This document shows, piece after piece, positions 21,884-34,067 of a stretch of DNA of 64,000 nt. The notes under the pieces are model-generated. The model saw nothing but the letters and a program-made list of their open reading frames with translations, was not told where the DNA came from and made no database searches. Origin of the DNA: Erinaceus europaeus (taxonomy: Eukaryota > Chordata > Mammalia > Eulipotyphla > Erinaceidae); contig NC_080175.1 of NCBI RefSeq assembly GCF_950295315.1, forward strand, positions 65,745,353-65,809,352, given 5' to 3'. The translations under genes and the position numbers were made by a program. Positions within the stretch are counted from its first letter, which is position 1. Each line of letters begins with the position of its first letter.

Positions 21884-22196
21884 TTTATTATTTATTTATT
21901 TATTTTTGCCTCCAGGGTTATCGCTGGGGCTCAGTGCCTGTAACATGAATCCACTGCTCCTGGAGGTCATGTTTTCCCCCCTTTTTGTTATCCTTGTTGC
22001 TGTAGCCTTGTTGTGGTTATTATTGTTATTGTTGATGTCATTGGTTGTTGGATAGGACAGAGAGAAATGGAGAGAGAAGGGGAAAACAGAGAGGGGGAGA
22101 GAAAGACAGACACCTGCAGACCTGCTTCACCGCCTGTCAGTCCTTACGCTTTGCGCCACGTGCACTTAACCCGCTGCACTACTTCCCAACCCCCCA
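21884..22196 (-). mobile_element. SINE, type E built on a type B body, minus strand
   Basis: Starts with the reverse complement of the 3' module (gcctccagggttatcgctgg...gaatccactgctcctgg) and continues into ggataggacagagagaaatgg. About 40 bp including the B box is deleted before ccttacgctttgcgcc, and the copy ends with a type B-like head. Confidence 0.88.
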
Positions 22197-23454
22197 TCCA
22201 GTTATTTGCGATAAGTAGTAGATTTTAGATCCCCCTAGGGAAAGCATCTAATCATCCTTTTAATATTGCCCTTATCTTGTATATAGCTTCATAACAATTC
22301 AAACAAGTTTAACAGAAATAGAAATTAATAAATGCTACATCAACATTGCAATAAAGAATATACCTTCTTCATTGAAAAACACAAGCACCAAAGGTGACTT
22401 TGGCATCTTTATAATCCTATATCAGTTTTTCTTTTCATGTGAAATGCTGTAATATTTCACAGCTTCAGGTTTATAGTCGATCAATTGTGGAAATCGTCTT
22501 TCTAAAAAAAAGATGTAATACTACCCCAGGAAAGCTAAACCACCTCTTATCTACACATGTAATTGAGGAGCAGAAGAGCAACTTGCCTTTTAGAGGAAAA
22601 TGAAATCTCTGGAGGATAATGTACTTAAATAGACAAAACTTATGAAGTAGCTTAAACCATACTGCATGTGGATTACATGGTAAAGAAAGATCGCTGATGG
22701 GATCCAAGGTTGCCTACCTCCAGGCAAGCTGTGTTCAATTAACCTGAGCTTCTTTAGAAGGGAAAGCAATATCAGTAAGAAGCCTAGGGAGAGACTTAGT
22801 GGTCACAGTGCCCCGAGAAAGAATTCACTGATAAATAGTGCACTGGGTTTAACAAATAAGATAAGGATTAAGAGTAGACTTGAAAACGGAATTGTGTTTT
22901 TATAGGCTGAGCACTGCAGACTTTAGCGGTACAGAGGCTTTGTGTAGAAACAGATATGAGTGCAAGGGCATGATGGTGATGAATATTGATGCCATAAAGC
23001 ACACAGGATTCTAGAACTCCAGGCTTTAGAGCCAACAGAGACTCATTTCCATAAAAAAGGAGCACACTAATCACTTCTGAAGTGTGTGGTATGTGTTTTT
23101 ATGCTGAATTGCAAAGAAACTAAAGGTTCAAGCATATAAATGTATTGACATTGCCAAATCTCCTATAAACAGTTTATATACTTAAGCATTTTTTTTAGAA
23201 TTCACCGTATTGGGGAAATGATGAGTTATAAGACTGTCATTATCACATGTCACTGTTGTTATCTCCTGGTGATAACAAGTGTGTCAACACACCACACTGT
23301 CCACCAACTTACCGTCTTCCTCCACCATTAGATATGGGGTCCTCACTCCACTTTCAATACTCTTGCCCTCCCACCTCCCTCTTTTACAGTTCTTGAATCT
23401 GTACTTAAGTAACATTTAACATACCTGGTATGATTCTTCAGGGAAATAAAACCA
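22197..23454. other. Single-copy-like stretch, no confident gene
   Basis: ORFs at 22471-22707 and 22868-23074 (minus) are short and motif-free. No SINE or L1 words. Confidence 0.5.
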
Positions 23455-23584
23455 ATAATCAATAGGAGATAGATGATAGATAGGTAAATGGATTAATTGA
23501 TTGATGATGAACAAGATGATAAATGATAGATGGTTCATATGTAATAGAACAGATAAGATGGATAAATATGAGATTTTTAAAAAA

Positions 23585-23868
23585 ATATTTGTTTATTCCC
23601 TTTTGTTGCCCTTGTTGTTTTGTTGTTGTAGTTATTATTGTTGCTGTTATTGATGTCATCATTGTTGGATAGGACAGAGAGAAATGGAGAGAGGAGGGGA
23701 AGACAGAGAGGGGGAGAGAAAGATAGACACCTGCAGACCTGCTTCACCGCCTGTGAAGCGACGACTCCCCTGCAGGTGGGGAGCCAGGGGCTAGAACCGG
23801 GATCCTTCCACCTGTCCTTGGGCTTTGCACCACATGCACTTAACCTGCTGCGCTACCACCTGACTCCC
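23585..23868 (-). mobile_element. SINE, type B, minus strand
   Basis: Full-length layout: tttattcccttttgttgccc, ttggataggacagagagaaatgg, cctgcttcaccgcctgtgaagcg, ggggctagaaccgggatcc and gctaccacctgactccc. It sits between degenerate GATA repeats. Confidence 0.95.
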
Positions 23869-23971
23869 AAATGTGATATTTTTAGTGCAAGTAGATGATA
23901 GGTGATAGATGGGTTAGATACATATCAATAATAGATAATAATTATAGATATAACAGAAAAACATGACAGAT

Positions 23972-23972
<1 letters not shown>

Positions 23973-24010
<38 letters not shown>
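23973..24010. repeat. (GATA)n microsatellite
   Basis: About nine perfect agat units; scattered gatagat motifs also occur from 23460 to 23935. Confidence 0.95.
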
Positions 24011-24563
24011 GCAGATGATAAAAGTCTGTATCTATAGAATTACATGATTATGGAGACTTAGTGCTACAGTTTATCCATTGTTATCTAGAGAAACAGGACA
24101 GTTTTAGTACAATTCCAGTACAAACCCAAAGACTTGATAATCAGACATGTCAGTGGTATAAATTCCAGTCTAAGTACGAAGGTCAGAGAGTCAAGAACAG
24201 TTATTAGAGAGCAGGAGAAGACAGATCTCTTTAGCTCAAACAGCAATTTCCCTCTTCCTCTACTCTCTTGTTTTATTCAGGTAGTTCTATTCTATTTGTT
24301 CTTGGTGGATAAGAAGATGCCCTTTCAATTGGGGAGGACAATGTTCTCTTTTCAGTCTACAAATTCAAGTGTTAATCTCTTTCATAGATAAACCCAGAAA
24401 TAATAATTTATCACTTACCTAGTTGTCCCTTAACTTTACCAACCTGACCCATAAAATCAATCATAACAATTTGTAAGATGTCATTATTTTTGTTACTCAA
24501 ATATTGTAAGGTGCCAGGCTTATAATAAAATGTTTCCTTTTTTAATGTGATTTCAAATGTATT
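24011..24563. other. Stretch without recognisable features
   Basis: The 85-aa ORF at 24134-24391 carries no recognisable motif. Confidence 0.45.
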
Positions 24564-24579
24564 CAAATTCACATTTATG

Positions 24580-24701
24580 GGGGGGGGAGATAGCATAATG
24601 GTTATGCAAAGAGACTTTCATGCTTGAGGCTCTGAAGTTCCAGGTTCAATCCCCCACACCACCATAAACCAGAGCTGAGCAGTGCTCTGGTAAAAATAAA
24701 T
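24580..24701 (+). mobile_element. SINE, type D
   Basis: Contains gggggagatagcataatggttatgc, tttcatgcttgaggctc, caggttcaatccccc (B box) and agctgagcagtgctctgg. It is flanked by aattcacatttat on both sides (about 24566-24578 and 24704-24716), a clear target duplication. Confidence 0.95.
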
Positions 24702-24907
24702 AATTCACATTTATAAAACTCGCTTTATATTGTAAAAGTATCCCAATACAACCATGAAGGAAGGAGAGGGAAAAGGAGAGGGAGAGAGACAAAGAAAGAC
24801 AGTGAGAGACCAAGAAAAGGGAATGAACCCTTATACATAATACTACCACTAAATGGTCTACTGGGGCAATTTCTTCATTGTTTTTATTTTTATAGAAAGA
24901 AAAGAGG

Positions 24908-24992
24908 GGGCTGATGTGGGAGCACTTGGTTGCATACACATGTTACCATACAACATGACTTGGGTTCAAGACCCCACTCCCCACCTGCAGGT
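24908..24992 (+). mobile_element. SINE, type A, 3'-truncated
   Basis: Head (ggggctgatgtgggagcac) and B box (tgggttcaagacccc), ending at ccacctgcagg, where L1 sequence begins. Confidence 0.7.
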
Positions 24993-25290
24993 ATTTGATA
25001 TATACCTGCAATGAAATACTACTGATTTATAAAGAAAAATGAGTCCTGCCATTCACAGCAACTTAAATTTAGAAGGTTGCATGGAATAAGTCAGACAGTG
25101 AAAGACAAACTATTTCATTCATAAATGAAAGGGAAAAAAGATAATAAACTAATGATAGAATGTTCAATCTTAAGTCCAAACTGCCTTACCACAATGGAAG
25201 AAGGAAGAAAGTTGTCAGGGACACATAAATCAGGAAAAAGGAGGCACACATGTTGATTTTAAAGGATGCACATCCGAAACATATATATAT
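24993..25290 (+). mobile_element. LINE-1 3'-end fragment
   Basis: Contains gcaatgaaatactactgattt, gaataagtcagacagtgaaag, gtccaaactgccttaccac and gtcagggacacataaatcagg, which follow the L1 ORF2 tail into the 3' UTR. Decayed. Confidence 0.6.
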
Positions 25291-25299
25291 ATATATAGC

Positions 25300-25396
25300 C
25301 ACAAGATTATTCTTCCATTGCAGGTGGGAGCCAGACTCTCAAACCTAGCTCCTTGAGCATTGTGATGTGAGCCCTTTAAAGTGTGCACCAACCCGT
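25300..25396 (-). mobile_element. SINE, type A, minus strand, partial
   Basis: Contains ccattgcaggtgggagcc, actctcaaacctagctcc (B-box remnant) and ctttaaagtgtgcaccaaccc; the 3' body is missing. Confidence 0.6.
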
Positions 25397-25404
25397 AATC
25401 TCTA

Positions 25405-25562
25405 TAACGAATTTTTTAAAAATTTATTTATTCATTTATGAATGACTGAGGACAGACGAGAGAACCAGGGTATCACTCTGGCATGTGCAGTGCCAGGAAT
25501 TGAACTCAGGATCCCATGCTTGAGAGTCCAGTGTTTTATCCACTGCACCACTTCCTCGGTGA
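25405..25562 (-). mobile_element. SINE, type C, minus strand
   Basis: Contains atttattcatttatgaatgac, agaaccagggtatcactctgg, ggaattgaactcaggatccc (B box) and tttatccactgcaccacttcc (A box). Confidence 0.9.
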
Positions 25563-25696
25563 CAGAAGCCTATGTAATATTATACTGCAATAACACTTCA
25601 GTAAGCATAGATTAATTGAATGAAAGCAGAAAATAGATCCATTAGACAGATTTATGCCATAGTAGTAGACTTTAACAGAAATAGAACCACTCTAAT

Positions 25697-25962
25697 TGTT
25701 TTTTTCTTGCCTCCGCAGTTATTGCTGAGGCTCGGTGACTGCACTATGAATCCACTGCTCCTGGTGACCATTTTTTTTTCCCATTTTATTGGATAGGACA
25801 GAGAGCAATTGAGAGAAGAGGGGGTAGATGAAGAGGGAAAGAGAGAAAGATAGACTCCTGCAGACCTGCTTCACTGCTTGCAGAGTGACCCCTCTGCTGA
25901 TGAGGAACCATGGGTCCTTGCTGTTTGTACTATGTGCGCTTAACCCGGTGCACCACCACTCT
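25697..25962 (-). mobile_element. SINE, type E, minus strand
   Basis: The reverse-complement 3' module (gcctccgcagttattgctgagg...gaatccactgctcctgg) is followed by attggataggacagagagc and gcagacctgcttcactgc, ending at gcgcttaacccggtgc. Confidence 0.92.
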
Positions 25963-27164
25963 AATTATTTAAGGCAGACGGACTGGAGTACACAATAAAT
26001 ATGCTAATTTGATTCCCAGAAATGTGGTGGTTTTTATATTATCCTCACCAGTATTTGTCTTTGGGAGCCAGAGATTTGATGATTTGCATCATGTTAGACA
26101 AACATAGAGTCATAATTGCTCTCATTTTCATTAATACAACTATTTGCTTTAGTCTATGGTTCTTATTTTGTTTCAATTTTTGATCCATCTATACGTGGGG
26201 GTACTAAATACTTGTCTATAATTTTGAATATTTGATATAAAAGTATAAAACAAATTATTGTATAAACAATTTTATAAATAAAGTGTTGGTCTTACTGGTT
26301 AAATTTTAAAGATAAACATTTCTTCCAGACTAATTTGTACTTGTTATTTGAGAAAATACCATTTTTTTTTAATTTTTGTTGGTAGAGAACAAAGCATATT
26401 GCTTTGGTCACATGTGGAAATATCAGGTTTAACTTGAGTCTTCAGGTTTCCAAAGCATGCACACTACATGCTCAACCAGTTTCTCATGCACAGTGATAAT
26501 AACTTTTCTAGTATATAAATAACAAAAAGCATTTTTGAATTAATATATGCACTGTCACAGAAATTTCAAATCCTTTTTCTGTTATCCCTATCTCTCCCAA
26601 ATGAAGGTTAGTATCTAATTATGCACAAATGTCTGCCAATGATTTCCAGCAATTCTGCTTAATCTAATTGCTAATTTTTATTCCTTTAGAGCATTCAATT
26701 TTGAGTCACAGATCTAGAAATACCATTTGTGAGATTTCTCCAGGTAAATGTTATATAGGATATAGTGGGCTATAGTTTCCAAGTTAGACAGCTTCTAGCT
26801 GGGTTTGAAATTCTTATGACACTTCAAGTCCATTTTTAACTTAAAGAGAATGAGAAATTGCAAGGACTCTAAATTCATGGTGTGCCTGAGGCAGAGTTAG
26901 TTCTGAATTCAGCTGGTACTATTATCCGTGGCAGACAAAGCTAAAAATTTAAACTGTGCACTTTAAATAGTATATTAAATGTATCTTGAGAAAAATTTCA
27001 TTTAATGAGGGAAGAATTTTTCCATTCTTAGGCTATCTATGTAACTTAATATGAAATACAAACATTCGGAACTAAAATTACTTTATTTGGTGTTCACTTC
27101 CAAAGGAAAGCTTTGCATGAGTGCTTTATTTTTAGCAGACTCTTGTGGGGTATAGATAATAAGA
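25963..27164. other. Mostly unassigned; one probable old SINE
   Basis: AT-rich, no ORF of note. The only repeat-like block is 26362-26492, listed next. Confidence 0.45.
26362..26492 (-). mobile_element. Old SINE, minus strand, type uncertain
   Basis: A T-rich start (tttttttttaatttttgttgg) is followed by a frame of words resembling a decayed type C or A copy, ending gctcaaccagtttctc. Low identity. Confidence 0.35.
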
Positions 27165-27292
27165 TCTAGGCTGGAGATGTTCACAGTTTCAATTTCCAAG
27201 TGTATAGAGTACTGGGAGGCAGTTCTCAGGGTAAAGTATGCAGTTTACCATGCATACCCAGGGTTGAGTCTTGGCTCCATACAGGAGCAATA
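27165..27292 (+). mobile_element. Old SINE, plus strand, type uncertain
   Basis: Contains ggctggagatgttcacag..., cccagggttgagtcttggc (B-box-like) and ccatacaggagcaatatgg. Strongly diverged and placed by B-box resemblance only. Confidence 0.35.
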
Positions 27293-27975
27293 TGGAAGAT
27301 ACAAGGTGTACCTTCTTTAGTCATTCATCAATCAGTAATTACCTAGGTTGTTGCCGTTTCTTGGCTATTATAAATAATGTTCCATTAAGCAGGGTCATAG
27401 GTAATGCTCTACACATGCATGGCTTTGTATTTTGGAGTCAAATACTCAGAGATGGACTGAATTATAAGTAAATTCTGTTTTCTCTTTGTCTTAGGAATCA
27501 CCATACTACTTCCTGTAATTATTGCCCCAATTTACACTTCCTTCCGCTAGCAGTGGTAATGGTTGTCTTCTCACCACATCCTCACTGGCACTTTTGTCTT
27601 GCCTTTCAGAGACCAGCTATTCTCATAGCTGTAAGGTGATGTTGATTTCACTAACATTTCCCTGATAATAGGAGAAGATGAACATCTACTGCTCTTGTAA
27701 CTGAGTGATTTAGAACTCTCCTTTGGAGAAGTGTCCACTCAGATTTTTCTATACATTTTTATCAGATTGTTTGTAGGGTATTGGTTGTTGGTGCAGTTTA
27801 TGAGTTCTTTGTACATTTTGAATATCAACTCCTTTGTAGGACACATGATGTACAAATGTATTCTCCCATTCAGTGAGGAGTCTTGTTTTGATGCAAATTT
27901 ACTGTGCAGGAGATTTCTGTTTGTTTGTCTGATGTAGTCTCATTTGTGCCTTTGCTCCCCTTGAATTAAGGTTAA
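27293..27975 (-). mobile_element. Old LINE-1 3' portion, minus strand
   Basis: Antisense L1 words in order: cttggctattataaataatg, ctttggagaagtgtccac, agattgtttgtagggtattgg, gagttctttgtacattttg and atgtattctcccattcag. No open frame. Confidence 0.78.
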
Positions 27976-28184
27976 GTCCTCAAAGACATCTTTCAGGTTA
28001 ATGTTGTGGACTACATCAGTCATGTTTTCTTCTCTGGATTTTTATAAGACTTCTTTTCCTTGTGCTTAGTCTAGAGTCACACTTATCTTTAAATGTTTTC
28101 ATTGCTCTTAAATAATGATTATAAAAGAATTACTGGAACATGAATGCATTGTTATTATTAAATAAAATAGATTTTACTATAATA

Positions 28185-28320
28185 GGGAGCTAGAAGAATA
28201 TGGACAGGTTTGAATCTAGCCCCCATTACATAGCGGAAGAAGTTCATGTTATGTTGTCTTTGTGTCTCTCTTTATCTCTCTGTTTCTATCCGAAAAACTT
28301 GTCTCAGAGTAGTGAAACCA
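28185..28320 (+). mobile_element. SINE, type F
   Basis: Contains gggagctagaagaatatgg, ggtttgaatctagcccccattac, atagcggaagaagttcatg and ctctctgtttctatccg, then gtctcagagtagtgaa. The clearest type F copy in the window. Confidence 0.75.
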
Positions 28321-29515
28321 AACATATATATGTCTACATGTGATCAAGAGAAACTGAGTATTATAAGAAATAAAAATACTAAATTGGGATTGGGAAAGTA
28401 AGTGATATTTTTATTGTTTTACTCGACTTGCCTTTAGTTATATAACATCTTCTGACCAGAAATTTCACTGATAAATATATGTTTCTGAAATGTTAAAGTT
28501 ATATAGGACTTACTGCAACTGTATGCATTGTTCTCATACACTCATCCAAGTTCTATCATAGCTGTAGTTTGTATGTGCTTGAGATACTTGGCACTATAAG
28601 AATGAATTCATATGTAAATTTATAGATTTAACTACCCCATATGCCTCTGACTTGTGAAATATGCAACATGAAATATTTCTGTGCTGAGATTTCTATGTTT
28701 AAATAGGTTTTTTTTTTCCAGGAAAACAGAATGTTTACATTTTTAGAAATGTTGATATTTTAGAAAAATTTGGTCAGGAAGATTGAATCAAAACCATTGG
28801 TTCACTAATATTTATGGTACCATATAGTCTATACTATATATGAACTGCATTAATGTATAAATTTTATCACCCCAAAATTTCAAATACCCAATAGCAAGAA
28901 CAGCAGGAAGTAGTTATGAATTTTGTGTGCCTAGTACTTTATATTCTCATACTTAATTCTCATTAAACCTCTATTAGAAGAGTCTGTTGTTGTTGTTGTT
29001 GTTATTATTATTATTATTTCTTATTTAGAAAAAGAAAAACTATATAAAGATCTCGGGGGAGGAGTGGTAGTAGCTTCATCACAATTTTCATAAATGGTGT
29101 AGTGCGCCCTCTACTGGCTGATTTCACTATCCTGCCTCAGCCATAAGATTCTTGAATTTGCTTCCTTGCTTACTCTTGTCAGCACTGAGACTCCAGGTGA
29201 GAGCACAGAAAATACATTTACTTCACCGTCTGAAGTTGTCTCAGTAAAGTGTAGCTGTACTTGTCTCTTTCTCCTCTCTTGCTAGCAAATCTGGATACAT
29301 CTTCCATCACAGCCCAAGCTTTTAGAACCTAAGTGACACATATAAACACAGCTTTTCTAGTGATTTTCTTCATCACTTCTCTCTTAATCTCAAAGAAGGA
29401 ATCTCTTTTTCTTCTTATCCACATTTTCAGGGGAGGGTATAGGCAGTGTTGAGAAGGAGACACAGCATTTCAACTACTCTGTAAAGCATTCTACTATACT
29501 AAAGACTCCATCAAA
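28321..29515. other. Stretch without recognisable genes
   Basis: Contains a short (TTG)(TTA) run at 28987-29020. No motif-bearing ORF. Confidence 0.45.
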
Positions 29516-29668
29516 TGATTTTTATTTTACTTATTTACTTAAATATTTACTTATTCATCAAACAAAGAACCAGAATATCATCCCAGTACATGAGATGTCA
29601 GGGACTGAATCCAGGGTTTTATGCTGGCAAGTCCAGTGTTCTAACCACTGGACAATCTTTTCAGCTTC
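29516..29668 (-). mobile_element. SINE, type C, minus strand
   Basis: Contains tttacttattcatcaaac, agaaccagaatatcatccc, ggactgaatccagggtttt (B box) and gttctaaccactggac. Moderately diverged. Confidence 0.8.
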
Positions 29669-30841
29669 TAATGCTTGTGATTGCTAACCTCTAACACAGG
29701 ATCCATTCTGTTATGAGTGAATACTCTGCACCTATTATATTATTCTGCCATGTATGAGCACTAAGCCACTAAGAATTTCATTTTAGCAATCGATGCTTAC
29801 AACAAAATATTTCTAATCCTCTCCATTCTAATGTCTATTTGCATATTACCCAAGGTCCTAACATTTCAATTCTCACACTTTTGCCCTCACTGAGGTTGTC
29901 AAAAAATTATGAAATTATGTATATCTGTGTGTGTGTGTTCTCAGTGTCTGTTCCAGTGCTTATTCCATTTTTAGCCAATGTTGAAATGAGAAAATTACTT
30001 TTAGAGAATCAAAGGCACATAACCAAGTTTCCTTTAGTCAATATCCCTCCAACCTCTGCCTCATGTCTTCAGCATCCTAATCAATGGTCACAAACACCTG
30101 CTTATAAATGACTAAATGCATTAATAGCCTCGGTCTTTTAATGCCACTTTGAGAAATTTTGTAGAATAAAATTTTTAAATAATCACAGCTGTCCAGAAAT
30201 GCAAATTATGACTCTACTACCAATAAGCTACCAGTTATAAGATAGTTTTAAGCAAGGCTTCACAATCATATGTTGACTAAATTCTTAAAAGATATTCAGT
30301 AGCAGCATAAAAATTTGCTTTTCAATAGTAGTCTAGAATGGGCTGAAAAATGAATTATATGACATGCGATCTCAAAAATGAACTTCAAATAATTCCTTTT
30401 TTGATATTCATGATTTTCCTTCTAAGTGGACCTAGTGAACTTCTTAAAAAATAGGCTGTGATAATAATAATGAGCTATTAAACCTGAGATTATGGTTGAA
30501 AAAGAAATGGGACATCCACACTAGAATATATATATATGTATTTCTTTTTCTTGTTACTGTATTGTTTCTAGGGAAGCCATTTTTAGATGCTGGATTCTAA
30601 TCTAAGATCACACCTAAATGACAAGGAGCCAAGGGTGGCCTCTGACTAAGAATAAAGCCCTATGTCCAATAGTCTTGTCAATAGCTAAATATTGCCAACA
30701 ACCTAGTGAGAGAAAACTACTGACAATGCCCAAACCTCTAGCATTACCTTGAGAATAGATGATATCTCCATCATACACCTTCATTGCAGTCTCCTGAGAG
30801 AGAGGTGCTCAGCTAAGCCATCCCACAGAAATTACAAGACA
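29669..30841. other. Unassigned stretch, perhaps an ancient MIR remnant
   Basis: At 29990-30040 the words atgagaaaattacttttagag and cacataaccaagttt resemble the MIR/L2-era motif (gaggaaactgag...gtcacacagc), but the match is weak. The 90-aa ORF at 29839-30111 has no motif. Confidence 0.3.
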
Positions 30842-30995
30842 GTGGTCTGGGAGGTGGCGCAGCGATAAAGCTTTGGACTCTCAAGCGTGAGGTCCAGAGT
30901 TTGATCCCCGGCAGCACACATGCCAGAGTGATGTCTGGTTCTTTCTTTTTCTCCTGTATTTCTCATAAATAAATAAAATTCTAAAAAAAAAAAGA
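30842..30995 (+). mobile_element. SINE, type C, with target duplication
   Basis: Contains gtctgggaggtggcgcagc, ggactctcaagcgtgagg, gagtttgatccccggcagc and gagtgatgtctggttctttc. It is flanked by gaaattacaagaca (left) and gaaattataagaca (right), so one of the younger copies here. Confidence 0.95.
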
Positions 30996-31224
30996 AAGAA
31001 ATTATAAGACAATAAATATTCTTGCAATCTGCAACAAATTCTTTGGGGGTAATTTTTAATCCATCAATAAAAATTAATAAACATGGAGATTTCTGGAGGT
31101 ATGGCTAGGTCATAGAAGCCATTTAGATAGCTCTCCTGTTACTAGAAAGATCAATGAAAAATCACCTGAAATTTCATCAAAATACAATTATTATTTCTTC
31201 AGAAACACACTACACCACAGGTGA

Positions 31225-31684
31225 TTACAGTAATGTGTGGTCAGTGGGTGGAAAAGGGGTGAGAAAAAAATCCTCAGAACTCAAGAAACCATACTTTCTG
31301 AAAGGCTGACTCTGAGAATAAAGCAGCTGAACACATTGCTGGTGGCAGGAGAAGACATAGTGTGGTGACAAAATATGCCAGTGACCATGGACGGAAGCCT
31401 GAACAGTGGTGACGTCAGCCTTGGCGACAGAAAGCTGACAGAGTGTGCAGTAATCTGAGCAGGTGCATGGTGGACTGTAGGTGAATCCAGACTGTGCTGG
31501 TGTGCATTGTAGGCTGAATAGACTTAAAAGGAACTCTGGCTCTCTTTGGCTGTGGCTTCTTCTCCTGGTCAGATGCATCTTGGTGGATGTGCTCCAGGCA
31601 TCCATCCACCATCTCTACTTCTCCTGAAAACTGAACACGTGTGACTTTGCTAGCTGGTAAACTTTTAGACCCCTCTACAGCCAT
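31225..31684 (-). pseudogene. Unidentified pseudogene-like ORF pair, minus strand
   Basis: Two overlapping minus-strand frames, 89 aa (31415-31684) and 126 aa (31225-31605), lie in a GC-richer island within AT-rich repeats. The 89-aa frame starts MAVEGSKSLPASKVTRVQF and includes the basic stretch EKKPQPKRARVPFK. It appears to shift into the other frame near the overlap, as one would expect of a retrocopy with an indel. I do not recognise the parent gene, and no A-tail or target duplication is clear. The alternative is a fragment of an unknown retroelement. Confidence 0.35.
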
Positions 31685-31699
31685 GAGAAACTTTTACCA

Positions 31700-32478
31700 G
31701 TGCTTATAATTGTTTATCTTATGGGACTAAACTTCGATAACCATATTTAGACTTTATAGACCTAGCGTACACTTAACCCTTGATGATAATAGCTTATTTT
31801 GCCTTTTACCTGTTTTACCCTAATAGACTGTGTATTGATTAAACCTGTTCCCAGCTCCCTCTGTGAATCCTTCTACTCTAGCAAGCAGCCCCAACCCCAA
31901 AACCTCTTTTTAAGTTAATTTACAACAACATAGGACATCATTCTGATTCCTCATTGAAGTTTATCTCTCTGAGATCGTTGAATGTCAATCTAATGTTTGA
32001 TAAAATCCAGATATATCTGCTGTACAATAAGGGAGAGAATTTGGGGTCCAGCCTCAATCTGTCAATATTTTTTTGTGTAGTCAAACCACTTCCATTTCTC
32101 AGTTTCCATTTTCTCATTTAACATATGTATATTATCTCTCTTACCTTATTGTTCTTATCTCAGTTCTGTTTCTCTCTTTGTCACTAGTGAGTGATTAATT
32201 GAAAATATGGTTATACTTAAAGCCTCTTGATTGTCTCAGGCTTCCTGAGCCATCTTACTGTTCTAGTTGTCTATTGTCTATTTTTCTCTTCAATTTGAAC
32301 ACAAAAGACCCTACATCTCATCTTCCAAATGCAGTATTGCCACCATTAGAATATCAGTTCCACTCACTCCTGAGACACATGGCTTCAAGGGTCCAGGGAC
32401 CAATAAAGCAGAGGACAATTCACACTATACTTAAACAGCGATACCCCGAACACAAATTTCAAAAAACACAAAGTACAA
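31700..32478. other. Unassigned stretch upstream of old L1, possibly its 5' UTR
   Basis: No intact motif. By position, part of it may be the 5' UTR of the L1 that begins coding near 32479, but I cannot align it to the 5' UTR of the younger L1 by eye. Confidence 0.3.
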
Positions 32479-33350
32479 TGGTAAAGCCAAAATGAAACAT
32501 TGTAGAAAATTAACCAGGACAGAAGCCCAGAAAAAAAAAAAAACCTAATAATTCAGATTCAAATAAGAATAAGGAAAAATATTCAATACTAAAAGACAGA
32601 ATAATCACAGGCATGAGGAAAGCTTTTGATATTATAATCAGAAGTGGAGAAACTACAAATGAGCCATAAACTATCTTGAGATAATTAGAGAGCTGTAACC
32701 TGAAATAGCTGAGCTAAGAGTCTAAATACATGAATAAGCTAACACAATAACTGAACAGTGTAAAACATAGCTAAACTTAAGAAAACAGCTGAGGGAAGTG
32801 AGAGCTGACTAACTGAGGCAGAAAACATAAATAGCAAGATCAAGGATGATTTAAAACTAAGAAAGAAATAATAAAAAGAGATTAAGAGACATTGAAAAAA
32901 CAACAGAGACATGTAGGATGACCTCAAAAGAAGTAACATACACATTACTGGCATGCCAGAGGAAGAACAAAAAGGACATAAGACTTAAGAAGCCCAGAGT
33001 CCCAAACAAAAGTAACCCAGACCTAGACACTAAGACATACCACAGTTGGAATGAAAAAGAATATGGATAAATAAAAGTTTCTGAAGGCTGCCAGGGAAAA
33101 ACAAAGAGTCATATACAGAGGGAAACCCATAATAGTATCAGCAAATTTCTCCATAAAAATTCTAAAGCCCAGAAGAGAATGGTAGGTTATAAATGAGCAC
33201 TCAATAAAAAGGCTTTTAACCAAGGTTATCATATCTTGCTAAATTCAGACCACATGGAGGGAGTAAACTCTTCTCAGACAAGCAATAGTTGAAGGAATTA
33301 ACTGTCACCAAACCTACTTTGCAAGGAGTTTTAAAAGGTCTCCTATAAGT
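32479..33350 (+). pseudogene. LINE-1 ORF1 remnant
   Basis: Aligns by eye with the 3' two thirds of the younger ORF1: gagacattgaaaaaacaacagagac, ctggcatgccagaggaag, gtcccaaacaaaagtaaccc, gcccagaagagaatgg and accaaacctactttgcaag. ORF1 encodes the L1 RNA-binding chaperone. No frame stays open beyond about 70 codons, so it is inactive. The exact start is uncertain because the first part is poorly conserved. Confidence 0.75.
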
Positions 33351-34067
33351 AATAACATCACCAAAAATACATAAGAACAATCAAAAAGTTTAGAGTAACA
33401 TCAGTAAATGATAATGGTCTGAATTCGCCCATTAAAAGGCACAGGGTAGGAATATGGATCAGAAAATAAAAATCAAAGATATGTTATCAAGAGTCCACAT
33501 AAATCAGCAGAATAGACAAAGACTCAAAGTGAAAAGATATAAAACTAGCATACAAACTAATGGACTACCAAAAAGGGGAGGAACGGCTGTTCTCATTTCT
33601 GATACAATGGAATTTAAAATGAAGTAACAAAAGATAAAAATGAACTTTACATAATTATCAAAGGATCAGTCAACCAGGAAGACTTAAACATCATTAACAT
33701 CTATGTACCCAATGAGGAGCCATCTAAATATATATAAAATATACTGAAAGAGCTACAAAAATATATCAAAAGCAACACGGTTATAGTAGGAGACTTCAAC
33801 ACTAATTCTCTATAGACAGATAATCTAGGTATAGAGTTAATAAAGAAACAAAATAAACCAAGAGATATACAGAGTAGCCCTAAAAGATATTTTCAGAGTC
33901 CTTCATCCCTAGAAACTGGAATACATATTCTTTTTGAGTCCACATGGAACATTCTCAAGGACAGACCATATATTAGGCCACAAAGGCAGTTTCAAGAGAT
34001 TCAAAATTATTGGAATAATCTCAAGCATCTTCTCAGACTATAGTGGAATTAAATTTATGCTTAACAA

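Noticed and set aside
30490..30556. Possible hairpin between gaaaaagaaat and atttctttttc
   Set aside because: Only 11 bp of A/T-rich low-complexity arms; expected by chance in this composition.
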